The translations under genes and the position numbers were made by a program. From contig NZ_RCBY01000050.1 of NCBI RefSeq assembly GCF_003838195.1, forward strand, positions 1 through 40,608: 40,608 bases of DNA, given 5' to 3'. The DNA comes from Okeania hirsuta (GTDB lineage Bacteria; Cyanobacteriota; Cyanobacteriia; Cyanobacteriales; Microcoleaceae). Below the pieces are notes generated by a model, which saw only the letters and a list, made by a program, of their open reading frames with translations, was not told the origin of the DNA and searched no databases. Positions 28,774 to 39,423 of this stretch are shown here, piece by piece. Every line of letters begins with the position of its first letter. Positions within the stretch are counted from its first letter, which is position 1.

Positions 28774-29064
28774 TCAATTTTCACCTCCAAATCTAGCTAA
28801 TAATTCGTCACGAGATAAGTGAGATAACTGTAAAATTGTCCTATTAAAATCTTCTTTTGGCAACTCCATAATCTGTTCAAGAATTACCTCTAGTTGGCTA
28901 TCTAATTTGCCAAAGCGAAATATAAGCAAGCTTTCGAGCATTTCTTGATACCCTTTTTGTCTTCTTAGTTGTATATCTCGTTGTATACCTTGTTGTCTTC
29001 CTTCTTGTTTTTCCAACTGATTAACCTCTTCTAAAGCTTGAGCAAAAAGTGGTGATAATCTCAT
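28774..29064 (-). CDS. Duplicated C-terminal fragment of an Rpn/DUF4351-type protein
   Basis: 96 residues: MRLSPLFAQALEEVNQLEKQ, GRQQGIQRDIQLRRQKGYQE, MLESLLIFRFGKLD, ILEQIMELPKEDF and LSRDELLARFGGEN. It matches, almost residue for residue, the end of the broken gene directly upstream (LIMR-SPLFSQRLEE...LSRDELLARFRGER) and so arose by tandem duplication of its 3' part. The DUF4351-like tail probably mediates oligomerisation; no nuclease domain is attached. The ATG overlaps the stop of the upstream copy as ATGA, so translational coupling is possible. Whether the lone fragment does anything is doubtful, though its frame is clean. Confidence 0.7.
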   Translation of the reverse strand: MRLSPLFAQALEEVNQLEKQEGRQQGIQRDIQLRRQKGYQEMLESLLIFRFGKLDSQLEVILEQIMELPKEDFNRTILQLSHLSRDELLARFGGEN

Positions 29065-29987
29065 CTCTCTCCTCTAAATCTAGCTAATAATTCGTCACGA
29101 GATAAATTAGATAACTGTAAAATTAGCCTGTTCAAATCTTCTTTTTGCAACTCCATAATCTGTTCAATAATTACCTCTAGCTGGTCATCTAATTGGCCAA
29201 AGCGAAATACAAGTAAGTTTTCGATCATTTGTCGTATTCCTTGTTGTACACCTTGTTGTATTCCTTGTTGTACTCCTGACTGAGTAGCTTCTTCTAAACG
29301 TTGAGAAAAAAGTGGTGATCATCTCATAATTAACTCCCTATCTTCTGGATCTTTATCTGGATTTGCTTCTATATTACTCAGCAAATCTGCTAATAACAAT
29401 AAAGCATTTTCTCGATGGATATTATCCTTGGGCAATGCTTTTAATTCATCAATGGCTTGAGACTGAACTTTTTCCCTACCTAATATTCTCAGCCACATTG
29501 TTTCTGGTCTTCTTGGTAATTGATGAATCACTACTATTGCTGTGCGGAAATATTCTCCTAAAAAGTAAATTTCCGAACACCAGTTTTCTTCATCTAATAT
29601 AGCTCTAAATCCATCTAATATATTCTGGGAAGCTGTAGGAGTTAATATCCATAATTTAGGATAATCATTCATAGAAATACGAGTTTTATTTCGGTTCGCT
29701 TCCCGTTTAATTTATCCTTTAACTTCCAGTAATTTGAGAAGACAACTATCAATTTCATCAGGGGTTACAGGATTACGATAAGGTTCAAATAAAGCTGAAG
29801 TTGTAGCCAAGCGACCTAATAATCCTAATTCTTCTGGATTTCCTTGAAGTTGTGGTTGGGGTGAAAACCAAACATCTATTTGTCTGACTTCTCCTCGAAC
29901 TTCACGAGGTGCTTTTACTTCCCCAATACTTGATAGTAATTCTTCTAAATATTGTTTGGCAAATTGGTCGTGGGGAAATATAGTCAT
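29061..29987 (-). pseudogene. Rpn/DUF4351-type cyanobacterial protein interrupted by two stops
   Basis: A single frame of about 309 codons. It starts MTIFPHDQFAKQYLEELLSS at ATG 29987 and runs through GEVRQIDVWFSPQPQ, LGLLGRLATTSALFEPYRNP, CLLKLLEVKG, then TAA (29712-29714), IKREANRNKTRISMNDYPK, LWILTPTASQNILDGF, FRTAIVVIHQLPRRPETMW, NALLLLADLLSNIEANPDKD, ELIMR, then TGA (29319-29321), SPLFSQRLEEATQSGVQQG and LSRDELLARFRGER. The TAA replaces a residue in VKx-IKREANR (GAA to TAA would fit) and the TGA replaces Leu, as shown by the sister copy downstream that has TTA in MRLSPLF. Frame and conserved motifs are otherwise intact. The core QIDVWF strand belongs to a PDDEXK-like fold by family knowledge. 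Confidence 0.8.
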
Positions 29988-30012
29988 TTCAGTTATTTCA
30001 GTTATTATAGGA

Positions 30013-30047
30013 GGGAATAGGGAATAGGGAATAGGGAATAGGGAATA
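30013..30047. repeat. GGGAATA heptamer array
   Basis: Five GGGAATA units between the broken Rpn/DUF4351 gene and the ATPase gene. The array stays open in the minus-strand frame and would code for a SLFPIPY-type tail, an artefact rather than protein sequence. Confidence 0.85.
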
Positions 30048-30079
30048 TTTGGAACTATATCTCATAGATTAAAGAAATA

Positions 30080-31186
30080 CTATAGTTTTTTCCTTTCAAA
30101 TAATTCATAACATTGATGCTTCACTTTACCAGGATAGCCACCACTTGTTTTAATAATCTCTGAAATCTCATCCTCACTAAACTTAATTCCTTGATATTCT
30201 TGCTCCAAAAAATTAGCCCGAAGGCGACTCTTAATAAAAGCACAAATAGTTTCCTCATTCCAAGGTTCTAGATATTCTTCAATACAAATATTTTTAAATG
30301 GAGAAGTTTTCTCCCCACTATCTGGAAATAAAATATCTAGTCTCTTAGAAGCAGCAACTACCAAACGTAAAGGAGGAACAATATCATTTGCTAAAGCGCG
30401 TAACTGACCACGAAGTTGATTGGTAAACCAGTCATAAATCATATTTTCTACCACATCAAGCAACAGTAAAATTCGATATTCCTTGATATTTCTTTTTAAT
30501 TTATAACCGCTACACTTTTCAATACCAACTTCATCACAAAGAGCTGTATAAAAATCATTATCACTATGAATATGCTGCAAATCTATATCAATTGGCCTTC
30601 GAGGTTGCCTGAGATACTGAGTAGCTTTTTGAGCGATCGCCCTCAACAGAGAAGACTTTCCCACTCCACTATTGCCAATAATAGCAACACTACTACCACT
30701 ATTAAGTACCTCAAAAATTCTATTAATTTCTCGCTCTCTATTAAAAAAGAGCTTTGGATTATCTATAATTCCTGTCAATGGAATAAATGGATTATAAACT
30801 TGTTGTTGAGATTCTGGTAAAACATCAAAATTGTTAAAAGTAGAAACTTTTTGTGGAAATTCTGTTAAAATATCAGGATGTTCTTTTCGAGTATACCAAG
30901 TTTCATATTCTCTTTTCAGCCAATTGAAGATTTCTTTAGATTTACCTTTTCTATCATGGTCTATATCTTTACAAATAATTTTTAATTGACGAAAAACTGC
31001 TTTTCTGTAATATTCAAATGTGTATTTAGAGTAATTACTAAGGAATTGCTCGCGAAATTTTTCTTCCGTCAAATTTTCATTTTTTATGTCAAATATCTTT
31101 AAAAAAAATTTTCTATCTTCACCCTTCAAATCAGCTTGGTTAGCAATAGTTCTCAAAAATTAATCCCACTGTTCAAAGTTCCCCAT
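30080..31186 (-). pseudogene. STAND/NACHT-like P-loop ATPase with an early in-frame stop
   Basis: The best ATG (31186) gives MGNFEQWD, then TAA (31160-31162), then FLRTIANQADLKGEDRKFFL and 350 more uninterrupted residues. A TTG at 31156, just after the stop, could restart translation and would spare nearly the whole protein. The N-terminal 70 residues form a helical domain like the effector-associated adaptor domains seen before cyanobacterial NTPases. The ATPase follows: LFFNREREINRIF, Walker A IGNSGVGKSS (K168 counted from the TTG), Walker B RILLLLDVVE, LRLVVAASKR and a C-terminal helical SGGYPGKVKHQC. There is no repeat sensor domain, so it is compact. Its place beside nuclease-like genes suggests a conflict or signalling role by association only. 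Intact in ATP-binding residues. Confidence 0.7.
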
Positions 31187-31391
31187 CAGCTCAATTAGTA
31201 CTCTATCCTAATGTAGTATAACTAGAAAATGTACTTTGTAACAAAAGGGTAAATTATTTACTCCAAATTACCTCAAATTACCCCAAATTACTCCTAGCTA
31301 GAATTAGGGTAGAGCCAAAAAGTCTACCTGTACAGCCAAATAACAATTAGATATCCTGAAATTGTAGGTTGACTTTAGGAGCAAAAAAATC

Positions 31392-31565
31392 ATGCAAAAA
31401 TAATGTAACAAAAATAATTGCTTGTGGGTAAAAGATAACAACAACGGCAACCATTATATGTGTCTTAGATGTGGTAGAGAACGTTGTTTAAACAAGAGAA
31501 AATGGGGATTATATGGGCTATTGATTGTACTAAAAGCAGTTGTTTCTACCCTTTTCCTGGATTGA
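31392..31565 (+). pseudogene. Possible small zinc-ribbon membrane protein, stop at codon 4
   Basis: The frame reads MQK, TAA (31401-31403), CNKNNCLWVKDNNNGNHYMC, LRCGRERC, NKRKWGLYGLLIVLKAVVST and ends LFLD before TGA. Cysteines in a C-x4-C...C-x2-C-x4-C arrangement followed by one hydrophobic helix look like a zinc-ribbon-plus-membrane-segment microprotein. The stop at codon 4 breaks it unless translation starts elsewhere; no later ATG precedes the first cysteines. Too short to be certain. Confidence 0.35.
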
Positions 31566-31623
31566 AATTTCGTGAATAAACAAGCATTAAATTCAGAGGT
31601 AAGTAGGTAGCTCTAATTAAAAT

Positions 31624-31714
31624 AGGACTTACACAGTACAACGAATTTTAGTCATTGCGACCCACACAGAAGCCATCTCAAATCCTAATTTTTCGTACCT
31701 TATGCGTAAGTCCT
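31624..31714. mobile_element. Inverted-repeat element, 91 bp (AGGACTTACRCA ends)
   Basis: AGGACTTACACA at 31624-31635 and TGCGTAAGTCCT at 31703-31714 are inverted copies with one mismatch. GGACTTACGCA-type ends also occur singly at about 9464, 13157, 24516 and 24850 in this window, so this is an abundant element whose solo ends persist. No transposase inside. Confidence 0.6.
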
Positions 31715-31722
31715 GTAAAGGT

Positions 31723-31794
31723 AAAAAAAAATTGTAGGGGCAGGTTTAATTGAAAGCTTTAACTTAAGCGCGATCGAGTTCTAAAAACCTGCCC
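31723..31794 (-). terminator. Hairpin with T-run after the spondin/RTX gene
   Basis: On the minus strand GGGCAGGTTT and AAACCTGCCC (31785-31794 and 31738-31747 on the plus strand) pair perfectly around a 37-base loop, followed shortly by nine T. Position just past the stop suits a terminator. The long loop is unusual and the stem may equally be a dispersed repeat. Confidence 0.4.
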
Positions 31795-31831
31795 TCTAAT
31801 TATTACTTATAAGTGTAGGTATAAATGGGAA

Positions 31832-33196
31832 CTAAGCTCGCAAAACAAAGTCGTCTGCAGTTAAAGCAGGAAGTACATTAGCAAACTGAGCACCATTACC
31901 AAAACCTTCTGCAGCACCATTTGGATTATAGAACAAATTACCAGCTTCTGTACTGTGAACAATTAAAGCTGAAGAAGTAGCAGCAGCTTCGTCTGACTCA
32001 ACCACATCAAATTCGCTGCTAATACTAAATCCTGCTCCAGCATCACTTTGGAGCGCAGCAAAAGTAGTCTTGTCAAGGAGTATCAAGTCTTGCCCTTGAT
32101 TGAAATCAGTAATTGTATCTACACCTACATCATTCGCAGAAAATGTACTATTAGTGTTGAAGATAAAGCGGTCAATACTTGCACCACCAGTTAGAGTATC
32201 GTTACCAGCACCACCATTGATGCGATCGCGACCTTGACCACCATTTAAAATATCATCACCATTACCGCCAAGCATACGATCGTTCCCAATGCGACCTGCC
32301 AAAATATCATCGCCTTCACCACCTCTGAGCAGGTCGTTACCCCTACCACCAACTAACCAATCTCTTCCACCAAGACCATTTAAAGTATCATCACCTCCAA
32401 GACCGGAGAGAAAATCCTCTGTATCGGAACCGTTGAGAAGATTCTCACCAGAAGTATCGATCGTATTTTGTAAAACACTGATGCGGGCGATTTCATTACC
32501 TACACCATTATCTTCTGTGGTGAAATCAGCGTCAGGGCGTGCTTGTAAAATATTCCCTGGTGCGTCGTCACCTTCTCGCACACTGCCAATAAAACCAGGA
32601 TGTAACATAACAGTTCCATCTTCATCTTCTCCTGTATCTGGAGCTTCTTGACCTAGCGCTGCTGTATTTGCAGGTTCTTCATCATTTACTTCTGTTCCTG
32701 CATCCCAGATATCTGTTCCATTAGCAACAAAATCTAGTCCTAAGAAATTTCCATTGTCATCAAAAATTTCAAACCTAGTAGGATTTCCATTACCAGTAAA
32801 GGCATCATTACTAGGCAGGATCATGGAAGCATAACTAAAGTAGCTACTGCTGTCAGCATTTTCATCCACAGTAAATTGGGCAACACCAATGTCTCCTTGG
32901 AAAAAATCCCTAAAATTGCTCCCCTCAACAACTGGTCCTTGAACTATTCCTTGAACAGTACCAGCTCCACTATCGTCAAATTCAGTAGATAAAGTAGTTG
33001 TAAATTCACCTGTTGGTTCAATAATAGCATCTTCAGCTAACCTTTCTAAACCAGGAGTAGCAGCTTCACTTGGATCTGAATTAAAAAGGTCAAAGTTTCC
33101 ATCATGAAAACCCACCCACATCTGAGATAAGAATATACTACTATCTGCACTTTCTCCAGAAGCTACATTCTCAACTAAAACTGTAATATCAGCCAT
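31832..33196 (-). CDS. Spondin-domain protein with RTX calcium-binding repeats (type I secreted)
   Basis: 454 residues, strongly acidic. Residues 1-215 match the Spondin_N-type domain found in bacterial secreted proteins: ITVLVENVASGESADSSIFL, VGFHDGNFDLFNSDPSEAAT, ASMILPSNDAF and VMLHPGFIGS. At about 255-345 lie six to eight RTX nonapeptides (GLGGDDTLN, GGRGNDLLR, GGEGDDILA, GGAGNDTLT), which bind calcium in a parallel beta-roll. The C-terminal part (VDTITDFNQGQDLILLD) is the usual bacterial M10C-like RTX tail. There is no N-terminal signal peptide, as expected for export by a type I system through a C-terminal signal. No transporter gene is nearby. ATG 33196 has a good ribosome-binding site (AAGGA). 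Probably an extracellular or surface adhesin-like protein; function unproven. Confidence 0.92.
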   Translation of the reverse strand: MADITVLVENVASGESADSSIFLSQMWVGFHDGNFDLFNSDPSEAATPGLERLAEDAIIEPTGEFTTTLSTEFDDSGAGTVQGIVQGPVVEGSNFRDFFQGDIGVAQFTVDENADSSSYFSYASMILPSNDAFTGNGNPTRFEIFDDNGNFLGLDFVANGTDIWDAGTEVNDEEPANTAALGQEAPDTGEDEDGTVMLHPGFIGSVREGDDAPGNILQARPDADFTTEDNGVGNEIARISVLQNTIDTSGENLLNGSDTEDFLSGLGGDDTLNGLGGRDWLVGGRGNDLLRGGEGDDILAGRIGNDRMLGGNGDDILNGGQGRDRINGGAGNDTLTGGASIDRFIFNTNSTFSANDVGVDTITDFNQGQDLILLDKTTFAALQSDAGAGFSISSEFDVVESDEAAATSSALIVHSTEAGNLFYNPNGAAEGFGNGAQFANVLPALTADDFVLRA

Positions 33197-33999
33197 AAAT
33201 TTTTTTCCTTAGTGATGACCATATTGATGCACAAGAGTTTAGCATAACAAATACAATTTGTGAATAGATAGGATATATTTATGCCTATATTTTGATACAT
33301 ATAAACTAATTGAACTTGATTAAAATCAACTAATTAAGGCTCAATTGAAATGGAACAAAATAAAAATAATATCTAAAAAAATCAAATTAATCTAGTTTCT
33401 ACTAAAAAAAATATTTGACGCTGTTGAATACAATGTAAGTCTCAGAACGGCACCAAATCATAGCAAATCTCAAAAACTTTTCTATGTTTTCTTGAGTGGG
33501 GCAGTGGGGAAGATGGGGAGATGGGGAGATGGAGAGTGGGAGTAGTAAACATAAGAATAATATACACTTACTGGCTAATAATAGCTATGAACGTCATTGA
33601 ATCTTACTAATTACTGAATCATTGAAGTTTTGCATAAGTATAGAATTCTTTTTGAGGAGTGCGATAAAAAGGATATTTTAACGCTTGCTATATAACAATC
33701 CTAAATGATTTGTAAAAAATCTAAGGATATATAAAAACTCTGAAACTTTTACCCCTGTCCCCTAAATTCAAAGATATTTTTACCCGCAACTGAAATAGGA
33801 TTGCTATAGCAAGGAACAAGTTGGTTAGGAAATAGACTGATGATCAAACCTAGAAATTCTTTTTCCACTGTTGCCTGTTCCCTCACACCGAGTGCGCTAC
33901 CAGATGCTAGATTGGCTTGCGAATGCGCCCACAGGTGGCGCTTTGTTCAGACCTCTGTCGCACCCCGCGGTGTCGCACCGCTGTTCCCTGCTATATGAA
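33197..33999. other. Non-coding gap
   Basis: AT-rich upstream region of the RTX gene, then GAGATGGG octamers at 33509-33536, then a GC-rich patch at 33885-33990 (CACAGGTGGCGC, GTCGCACCCCGCGGTGTCGC) related to the repeat patch at 860-905. TTGCTATAGCAA at about 33801 is a small palindrome. No gene is supported. Confidence 0.5.
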
Positions 34000-34902
34000 T
34001 CAAGCGACAGATTCAGATTTAACTGTTACTCTTTCCACTTCTAAACAAACTTGCTCTACTATCGGAGTAAAACCCAGGAATAGCTGCACCTTTTTTGCAA
34101 ATTCTTCTGGGTTACCACTGACATAGAAGTTAGTACAGTGTGGAGGGCGATCGCTTGATATCCCCAAACGTTGAAGTTCCCTAGCAGCAGTGCTAACAAC
34201 AGCAATGGCAGGGTCTACTACCTGTACTGAATTGCCTAAAATTTGTCTAAATAAATGAAGTAGATGGGGGTAGTGGGTACAACCTAAGATCAGGGTATCT
34301 ATCTGTTGTGCCATTAGGGGTTTAAGATATTGTCGCACTACCTCAAAAGTATACACATCATTAATGCGGCCTTGTTCAATTAATGGTACTAAAGCAGGTG
34401 CTCCTACTTGAAATACTAAAACTGAAGGATCTAATTTAAGAATAGTATTTAGATAAGCATTGCTGTTGACTGTCTGTCGAGTGGCGATGACACCTATTTT
34501 TTTGTTCCCTCTGTTGACAACTGTATTTGCACCAGGTTCAATCATACCAATAATGGGAAAATTGTATTCAACTGCTACTCGATCTATTGCTGCAGCAGTA
34601 GCAGTATTGCAGGCAACGATCACCATTTTTACACCCTGATGTTGCATCCATGTTAGCACTTGACGTACAAATAGTACGATTTCTGCCTGAGATTTTGTAC
34701 CATAGGGGAGTCGTGCTGTATCAGCAAAATATATAAAGGTCTCTCTGGAGAGTTGGCGATATGATTCTTTTAAGACACCAATTCCACCCACACCACTATC
34801 AAAGATGCCAATTGGATATCTTTGTAGTTGTCTAGATTGAGTTTGCCCTGGGTAAGAGGTAATATATTTACCCTTATTAAATTGATAAAAAATATTTGTC
34901 AT
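34000..34902 (-). CDS. murI: Glutamate racemase
   Basis: 300 residues from ATG 34902; an upstream in-frame TTG would add 14 residues with no family match. The enzyme makes D-glutamate for peptidoglycan. The catalytic cysteine pair is present: C98 in VACNTATAAA and C208 in LGCTHYPHL. Further family motifs: PIGIFDSGVGGIGVL, FADTARLPYGTKS, GMIEPGANT and IGVIATRQTV. The N-terminal 30 residues before the first strand are longer than usual. It is monocistronic, with the convergent neighbourhood empty. Confidence 0.96.
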   Translation of the reverse strand: MTNIFYQFNKGKYITSYPGQTQSRQLQRYPIGIFDSGVGGIGVLKESYRQLSRETFIYFADTARLPYGTKSQAEIVLFVRQVLTWMQHQGVKMVIVACNTATAAAIDRVAVEYNFPIIGMIEPGANTVVNRGNKKIGVIATRQTVNSNAYLNTILKLDPSVLVFQVGAPALVPLIEQGRINDVYTFEVVRQYLKPLMAQQIDTLILGCTHYPHLLHLFRQILGNSVQVVDPAIAVVSTAARELQRLGISSDRPPHCTNFYVSGNPEEFAKKVQLFLGFTPIVEQVCLEVERVTVKSESVA

Positions 34903-36333
34903 CGTTACAATAGAATTGACAAAAAATAGTAGGTTTGGAGCCAAACCTTGCTAAATAGGAATAAATTAGGGTTAGCATCTATGATTTGCTGCTGACCCTT
35001 TACCTTTAAGCACTATAGTGTTGATCGAAACCGGATTTAGTATGAATCTTAAATCTAATTATTGAGATTACTCGTCCTGGTCAAAAGTTTTTTTAAAAAA
35101 GTCACAAGTCAATTTAGAGGTATTCCTCATGGAAAACACAAGGGCAAAAATTTTATTTATAGTAATAGACAGGTAGGTTAGGACTTATGCTGATGATGAT
35201 CCGAATGTTTTCCCGCTGTTCCCAGATCCGGTGTTCACTACTTATATAGTTAAAGATAGGGAGATGGGGAAATGGGGAGATGGGAGCATTTTTCTACTTG
35301 TTTGGTGCGCGTTCCCTTCTCTTGGTCGGCGTTCCCATGGCAAAGACACCGTTCCCTACCGTCCCGGAATGGGAATGCCTGGTTCCGACAGCTTGCGCTT
35401 AAGGGCGGCACGGGGTTGCATCCGCTTTTTCCCCTATTCTCGTTCCTGAATTTCCTGACTTGACCAGGACTGAATTCTGACTTCTATGCCAAAAGCACAT
35501 ACCGCGTGCAAAGATATCAAATGGGTTCTACTAAGAAGTATTTGATTTAGCTCTGTAAATAAGGAATTTTACTCTATTTTATGAATTAAGTAACTCTCAA
35601 GCATTTTATTAATAATCAATATTCTTTAGCTAATAATTTTGATTGATATTCACAGATGTCTAATACTTTTTTATTTAAAATTGCTATAAATGGTTTGAAG
35701 TTATCATCTATCAATAAATTTTTATGCATAATTATATAGAGATAAATAGCCCAAAATAATTTGATAAAAATTCAGATAAAGATTATTTTCAGGCAAAGAA
35801 AAAGTTAAGGAGATGATGAAAACTATAAAGAAATTTATAGATTTTATATGTTAGTTTAGTATAAATACTTAAGTTGAAGTAAAATGGAAAAATAAATAGT
35901 TTTTAATTGTTGTAAAATATGTTTATATTTGTCTTTTGCGAATTCAAGAATCTTGGCAATTAACTCTTCAATAAATAGGCAAAGGTATATTTGATTGGAA
36001 CATCAAGACAAACGAAATATTTTATTCAACAAACTGAAAAGCAATTTATAAGACCTTCTGACAAATAAATTGTCTACTGATTTTTAAGCTTATAGAGATT
36101 AGTAATGTTAAACAGGTTTGGGAGTAAACTCAGGTGCTTCATCCTCAATTAGTAATGCTTTTATTGCATAAAATTAAATTTATTTAAAAAAATTGGTATG
36201 ATAAAACCATCAATATTTATCAGTTATTACTTCATCTGGAACTGTATTTTAAGTCACTCGGTATCTTAGCTAAAAAGATTTAAGAACAAATTACTCAAAC
36301 TTTACAATAGTCATTAATTATTCTTTATTACCT
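34903..36333. other. Longest gene-free gap (1.4 kb)
   Basis: No gene, RNA or clear element was recognised. It contains GAGATGGGGAAATGGG-type octamers at 35262-35285, a GC-rich patch at 35305-35440 with overlapping open frames in two phases (low-complexity, rejected), and very AT-rich DNA from 35480 to 36330. GATATCAAATGGGTTCTA at 35514-35531 matches GATACCAAATGGGTTCTA at 6676-6693. Confidence 0.5.
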
Positions 36334-37722
36334 ATGTTTTCTTACTTAAATAACCATCTTGATTTAGGTTCCACTGTAAAAGATTTACAACTTCATAGTA
36401 TCCGGGTTGAAATTGATACATCAGGAATTAGTTTAGCTAAAGTTTTTGAAGAAAATCCCCTACTTCCAGGTATTATTTTAACAAAATCGGGTAAATTCAT
36501 TGGTATGATTTCTCAACAGCAATTTCTCAAAACGTTGAGTCGCCAATATGGAAGAGAAATTTTTTTAAATCGTTCCGTTAAGGTCTTATACGACTTTATT
36601 AAGTCTGAATTATTAATCTTCTCAGGAGATACACCTATTGTAGATGCTGCTGATAAAGCAGTAAAGAGACCTCAAGAATTTATTTATGAACCAGTTATTG
36701 TAGAAAATTCTCCAGAAGATTATCAAGTTTTAGAAACTCAAAAATTACTTATTGCTCAATCTTATATTCATCAACTTGCTAAAGATTTATTACAGAAACA
36801 AACTCAAGCACAACTAATTCAAACTGAAAAACTTGCAATGTTAGGGCAAATGGTGGCAGGTTTAGCCCACGAACTGAGAAATCCAATTAATTGTGTGGCA
36901 GGTAATTCTAAGTTTATGTCTGGTTATTATCAAGACTTTCTTAAATTGATTAATACTTATGAGAAAAATATTCCTGAACCAATAAAAGAAGTTGAAGATT
37001 TAAAAGAAGATATTGATTTTGAATTTGTCAAACATGATTACTTGGAGATGATGAATAGTATAGAAATTTCGGCTGACCGGATGATGCAATTGGTTAGTAG
37101 TCTCCGCAATTTTTCTCACATGGAAGGTACTAAACGCAAAGAAACAAATATTAATGAATGTTTAGATGGTACTCTATTAATTTTAAAGAATCGTTGGAAG
37201 GTTAGTGGAGTTGAAATTATTAAAAATTATGGGGATTTACCGTTGATTTTGTGTCATTCTGGTCAAATTAGTCAAGTGTTTATGAATTTGATTACGAATG
37301 CTCTTGATGCTCTAGAAGAGTATCAAGAAAAAGAAACTGATAGTAGACCAGGTAAAATATGGATTCATACTAAAGCTAAAGATTTATCTGAAAATACAGA
37401 TCAAAATGTGGATAAATCTGCTCATGACATAGAATTAAATTCTAATTATCAGATGAAAGGTAATGTAACTTCTACTGAAGATTCTAAAGAAATTTATGGT
37501 TGGCTCTCAATTCGTATCGTTGATAATGGTCTTGGTATTGCCTACGAAATTCAAAAGCAAATTTTTGATAGATTTTTTACTACAAAACCTGTAGGTAAAG
37601 GTACTGGTTTAGGACTGGCAATTAGTTATCAAATTGTTGTTGATAACCATCAGGGAAAATTACATATTAACTCAACTCCAGGAGTAGGAACTGAATTTGA
37701 AATATTGTTGCCTATAAAGTAA
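36334..37722 (+). CDS. CBS-domain sensor histidine kinase
   Basis: 462 residues. The N-terminal 125 residues look like a CBS pair (PLLPGIILTKSGKFIGMISQ; FIYEPVIVEN), which usually binds adenine nucleotides. A coiled linker (LLQKQTQAQLIQTEKLAMLG) leads to the H-box H179 in AGLAHELRNPIN. The HATPase domain shows N-box NLITNALDALEE, G1 DNGLGIAYE and G2 GKGTGLGLAIS. A 60-residue hydrophilic insertion (KAKDLSENTDQNVDKSAHD and on) separates N-box and G1, longer than typical. The kinase core is close to the GAF kinase at 9934-11305, so the two share ancestry but differ in sensor. No response regulator is adjacent. No membrane segment: cytoplasmic. Confidence 0.92.
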   Translation: MFSYLNNHLDLGSTVKDLQLHSIRVEIDTSGISLAKVFEENPLLPGIILTKSGKFIGMISQQQFLKTLSRQYGREIFLNRSVKVLYDFIKSELLIFSGDTPIVDAADKAVKRPQEFIYEPVIVENSPEDYQVLETQKLLIAQSYIHQLAKDLLQKQTQAQLIQTEKLAMLGQMVAGLAHELRNPINCVAGNSKFMSGYYQDFLKLINTYEKNIPEPIKEVEDLKEDIDFEFVKHDYLEMMNSIEISADRMMQLVSSLRNFSHMEGTKRKETNINECLDGTLLILKNRWKVSGVEIIKNYGDLPLILCHSGQISQVFMNLITNALDALEEYQEKETDSRPGKIWIHTKAKDLSENTDQNVDKSAHDIELNSNYQMKGNVTSTEDSKEIYGWLSIRIVDNGLGIAYEIQKQIFDRFFTTKPVGKGTGLGLAISYQIVVDNHQGKLHINSTPGVGTEFEILLPIK

Positions 37723-38696
<974 letters not shown>

Positions 38697-38897
38697 CTAA
38701 CTGCTATCTTTAATCCATTTCCTAATTGAAGTAGAACTAAAAGGTTTATTCTTACGATTTCTATAACCCTCAAACTCTAATTTTTCAGCTATATCCTGAC
38801 AACTAAGTCCATCATAATAAAGTTCTAAAGCTCTTTGTTTGTGAAGTTTCGTAGAATTATATTTTGAAGATAGAGGTTGATTTACTTGATTGGACAA
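38697..38897 (-). CDS. Small HTH protein, recombinase-accessory type
   Basis: 66 residues. The sequence HKQRALELYYDGLSCQDIAE followed by GYRNRKNKPFSSTSIRKWI resembles the helix-turn-helix and hinge found at the end of the Recombinase domain of serine recombinases and in small DNA-binding proteins of mobile elements. No catalytic domain is present. The only start in frame is TTG at 38897, 11 bases after the stop of the upstream gene; open frame continues some 40 bases further up without ATG, so the true start is uncertain and fusion by frameshift to the preceding gene cannot be excluded. Confidence 0.5.
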   Translation of the reverse strand: MSNQVNQPLSSKYNSTKLHKQRALELYYDGLSCQDIAEKLEFEGYRNRKNKPFSSTSIRKWIKDSS

Positions 38898-38908
38898 ATA
38901 ATCTCCAA

Positions 38909-39154
38909 TCAGGCCAATAACTTTCCCTCAGAAATCATAGATTTTTTTTGCTCATCTTTAGACTCAAGAGCATCAAGCCATTCCTCAATAATCATTCTAC
39001 AAATTTCTGTTGTTGATATTCCGCTCTGTTTCGCAACTTTCTCTAACTTGGGCATCTTCTTTTTGCTAATCCTCAGACCTATAGATTTTTTGGTCAAGGC
39101 TTCAGGGTCTTCTTTAAATGTCCCATCAGAGTTTCTCGGTCTTTGTTTCTTCAT
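38909..39154 (-). CDS. Small ribbon-helix-helix-like DNA-binding protein
   Basis: 81 residues. RPRNSDGTFKEDPEALTKKS is a start common to cyanobacterial small proteins with a CopG-like fold. The strand KSIGLRISKKKMPKLEKVAK and the helices GISTTEICRMIIEEWLDALE fit a ribbon-helix-helix. Proteins of this kind repress their own operon in plasmid or toxin-antitoxin loci. The ATG at 39154 has a Shine-Dalgarno (AAAGG) six bases ahead. The HTH gene follows 11 bases downstream, so they form an operon. An inverted repeat at 39163-39200 just upstream is a good operator candidate. Confidence 0.65.
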   Translation of the reverse strand: MKKQRPRNSDGTFKEDPEALTKKSIGLRISKKKMPKLEKVAKQSGISTTEICRMIIEEWLDALESKDEQKKSMISEGKLLA

Positions 39155-39162
39155 ACCTTTAA

Positions 39163-39200
39163 CCTTTGCTAGCCATTGCTAAATTCTATTCTAGCAAGGG
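39163..39200. promoter_or_regulatory. Candidate operator of the RHH/HTH operon
   Basis: CCTTTGCTAG at 39163-39172 and CTAGCAAGGG at 39191-39200 are inverted with one mismatch, 9 bp upstream of the ribbon-helix-helix start codon. On the minus strand TAGAAT within the spacer could be a -10. A related CCATTGCTAG lies at 39470-39479 within the neighbouring divergent promoter, so one regulator might control both. Confidence 0.45.
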
Positions 39201-39423
39201 ATATAGAGTTTGAGAACAAGACTCATATGAAATCCGATTATACATTTGTCGCACTTTATACTTCCATTCAATACAGAACAGACATAAAATCCCAGAATAT
39301 CCCTAGATAATTCCTACTCTCATCCTTCCTTGATCTCGACCACTGACTCCCTACTCTAAACTTCTGACTCCTGATTCCTGACTACTGACTTATACGATAA
39401 CTAATTATCGGAATTATATATTA

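Larger units (their letters stand above)
31187..31831. other. Gap with a possible small gene and repeat elements
   Basis: Starts with a decamer-like repeat (CAAATTACCT and variants, 31257-31292). It then contains a possible small zinc-ribbon frame (31392-31565), an inverted-repeat element (31624-31714) and a hairpin that may terminate the RTX gene (31723-31794). Confidence 0.5.

Noticed and set aside
35231-35463. Two overlapping 60-70-codon frames
   Set aside because: Low-complexity GC-rich repeat patch open in two phases; no family resemblance.
38877-39182. 101-codon plus-strand frame
   Set aside because: It is the antisense shadow of the ribbon-helix-helix gene, which has a good ribosome-binding site and a recognisable fold.
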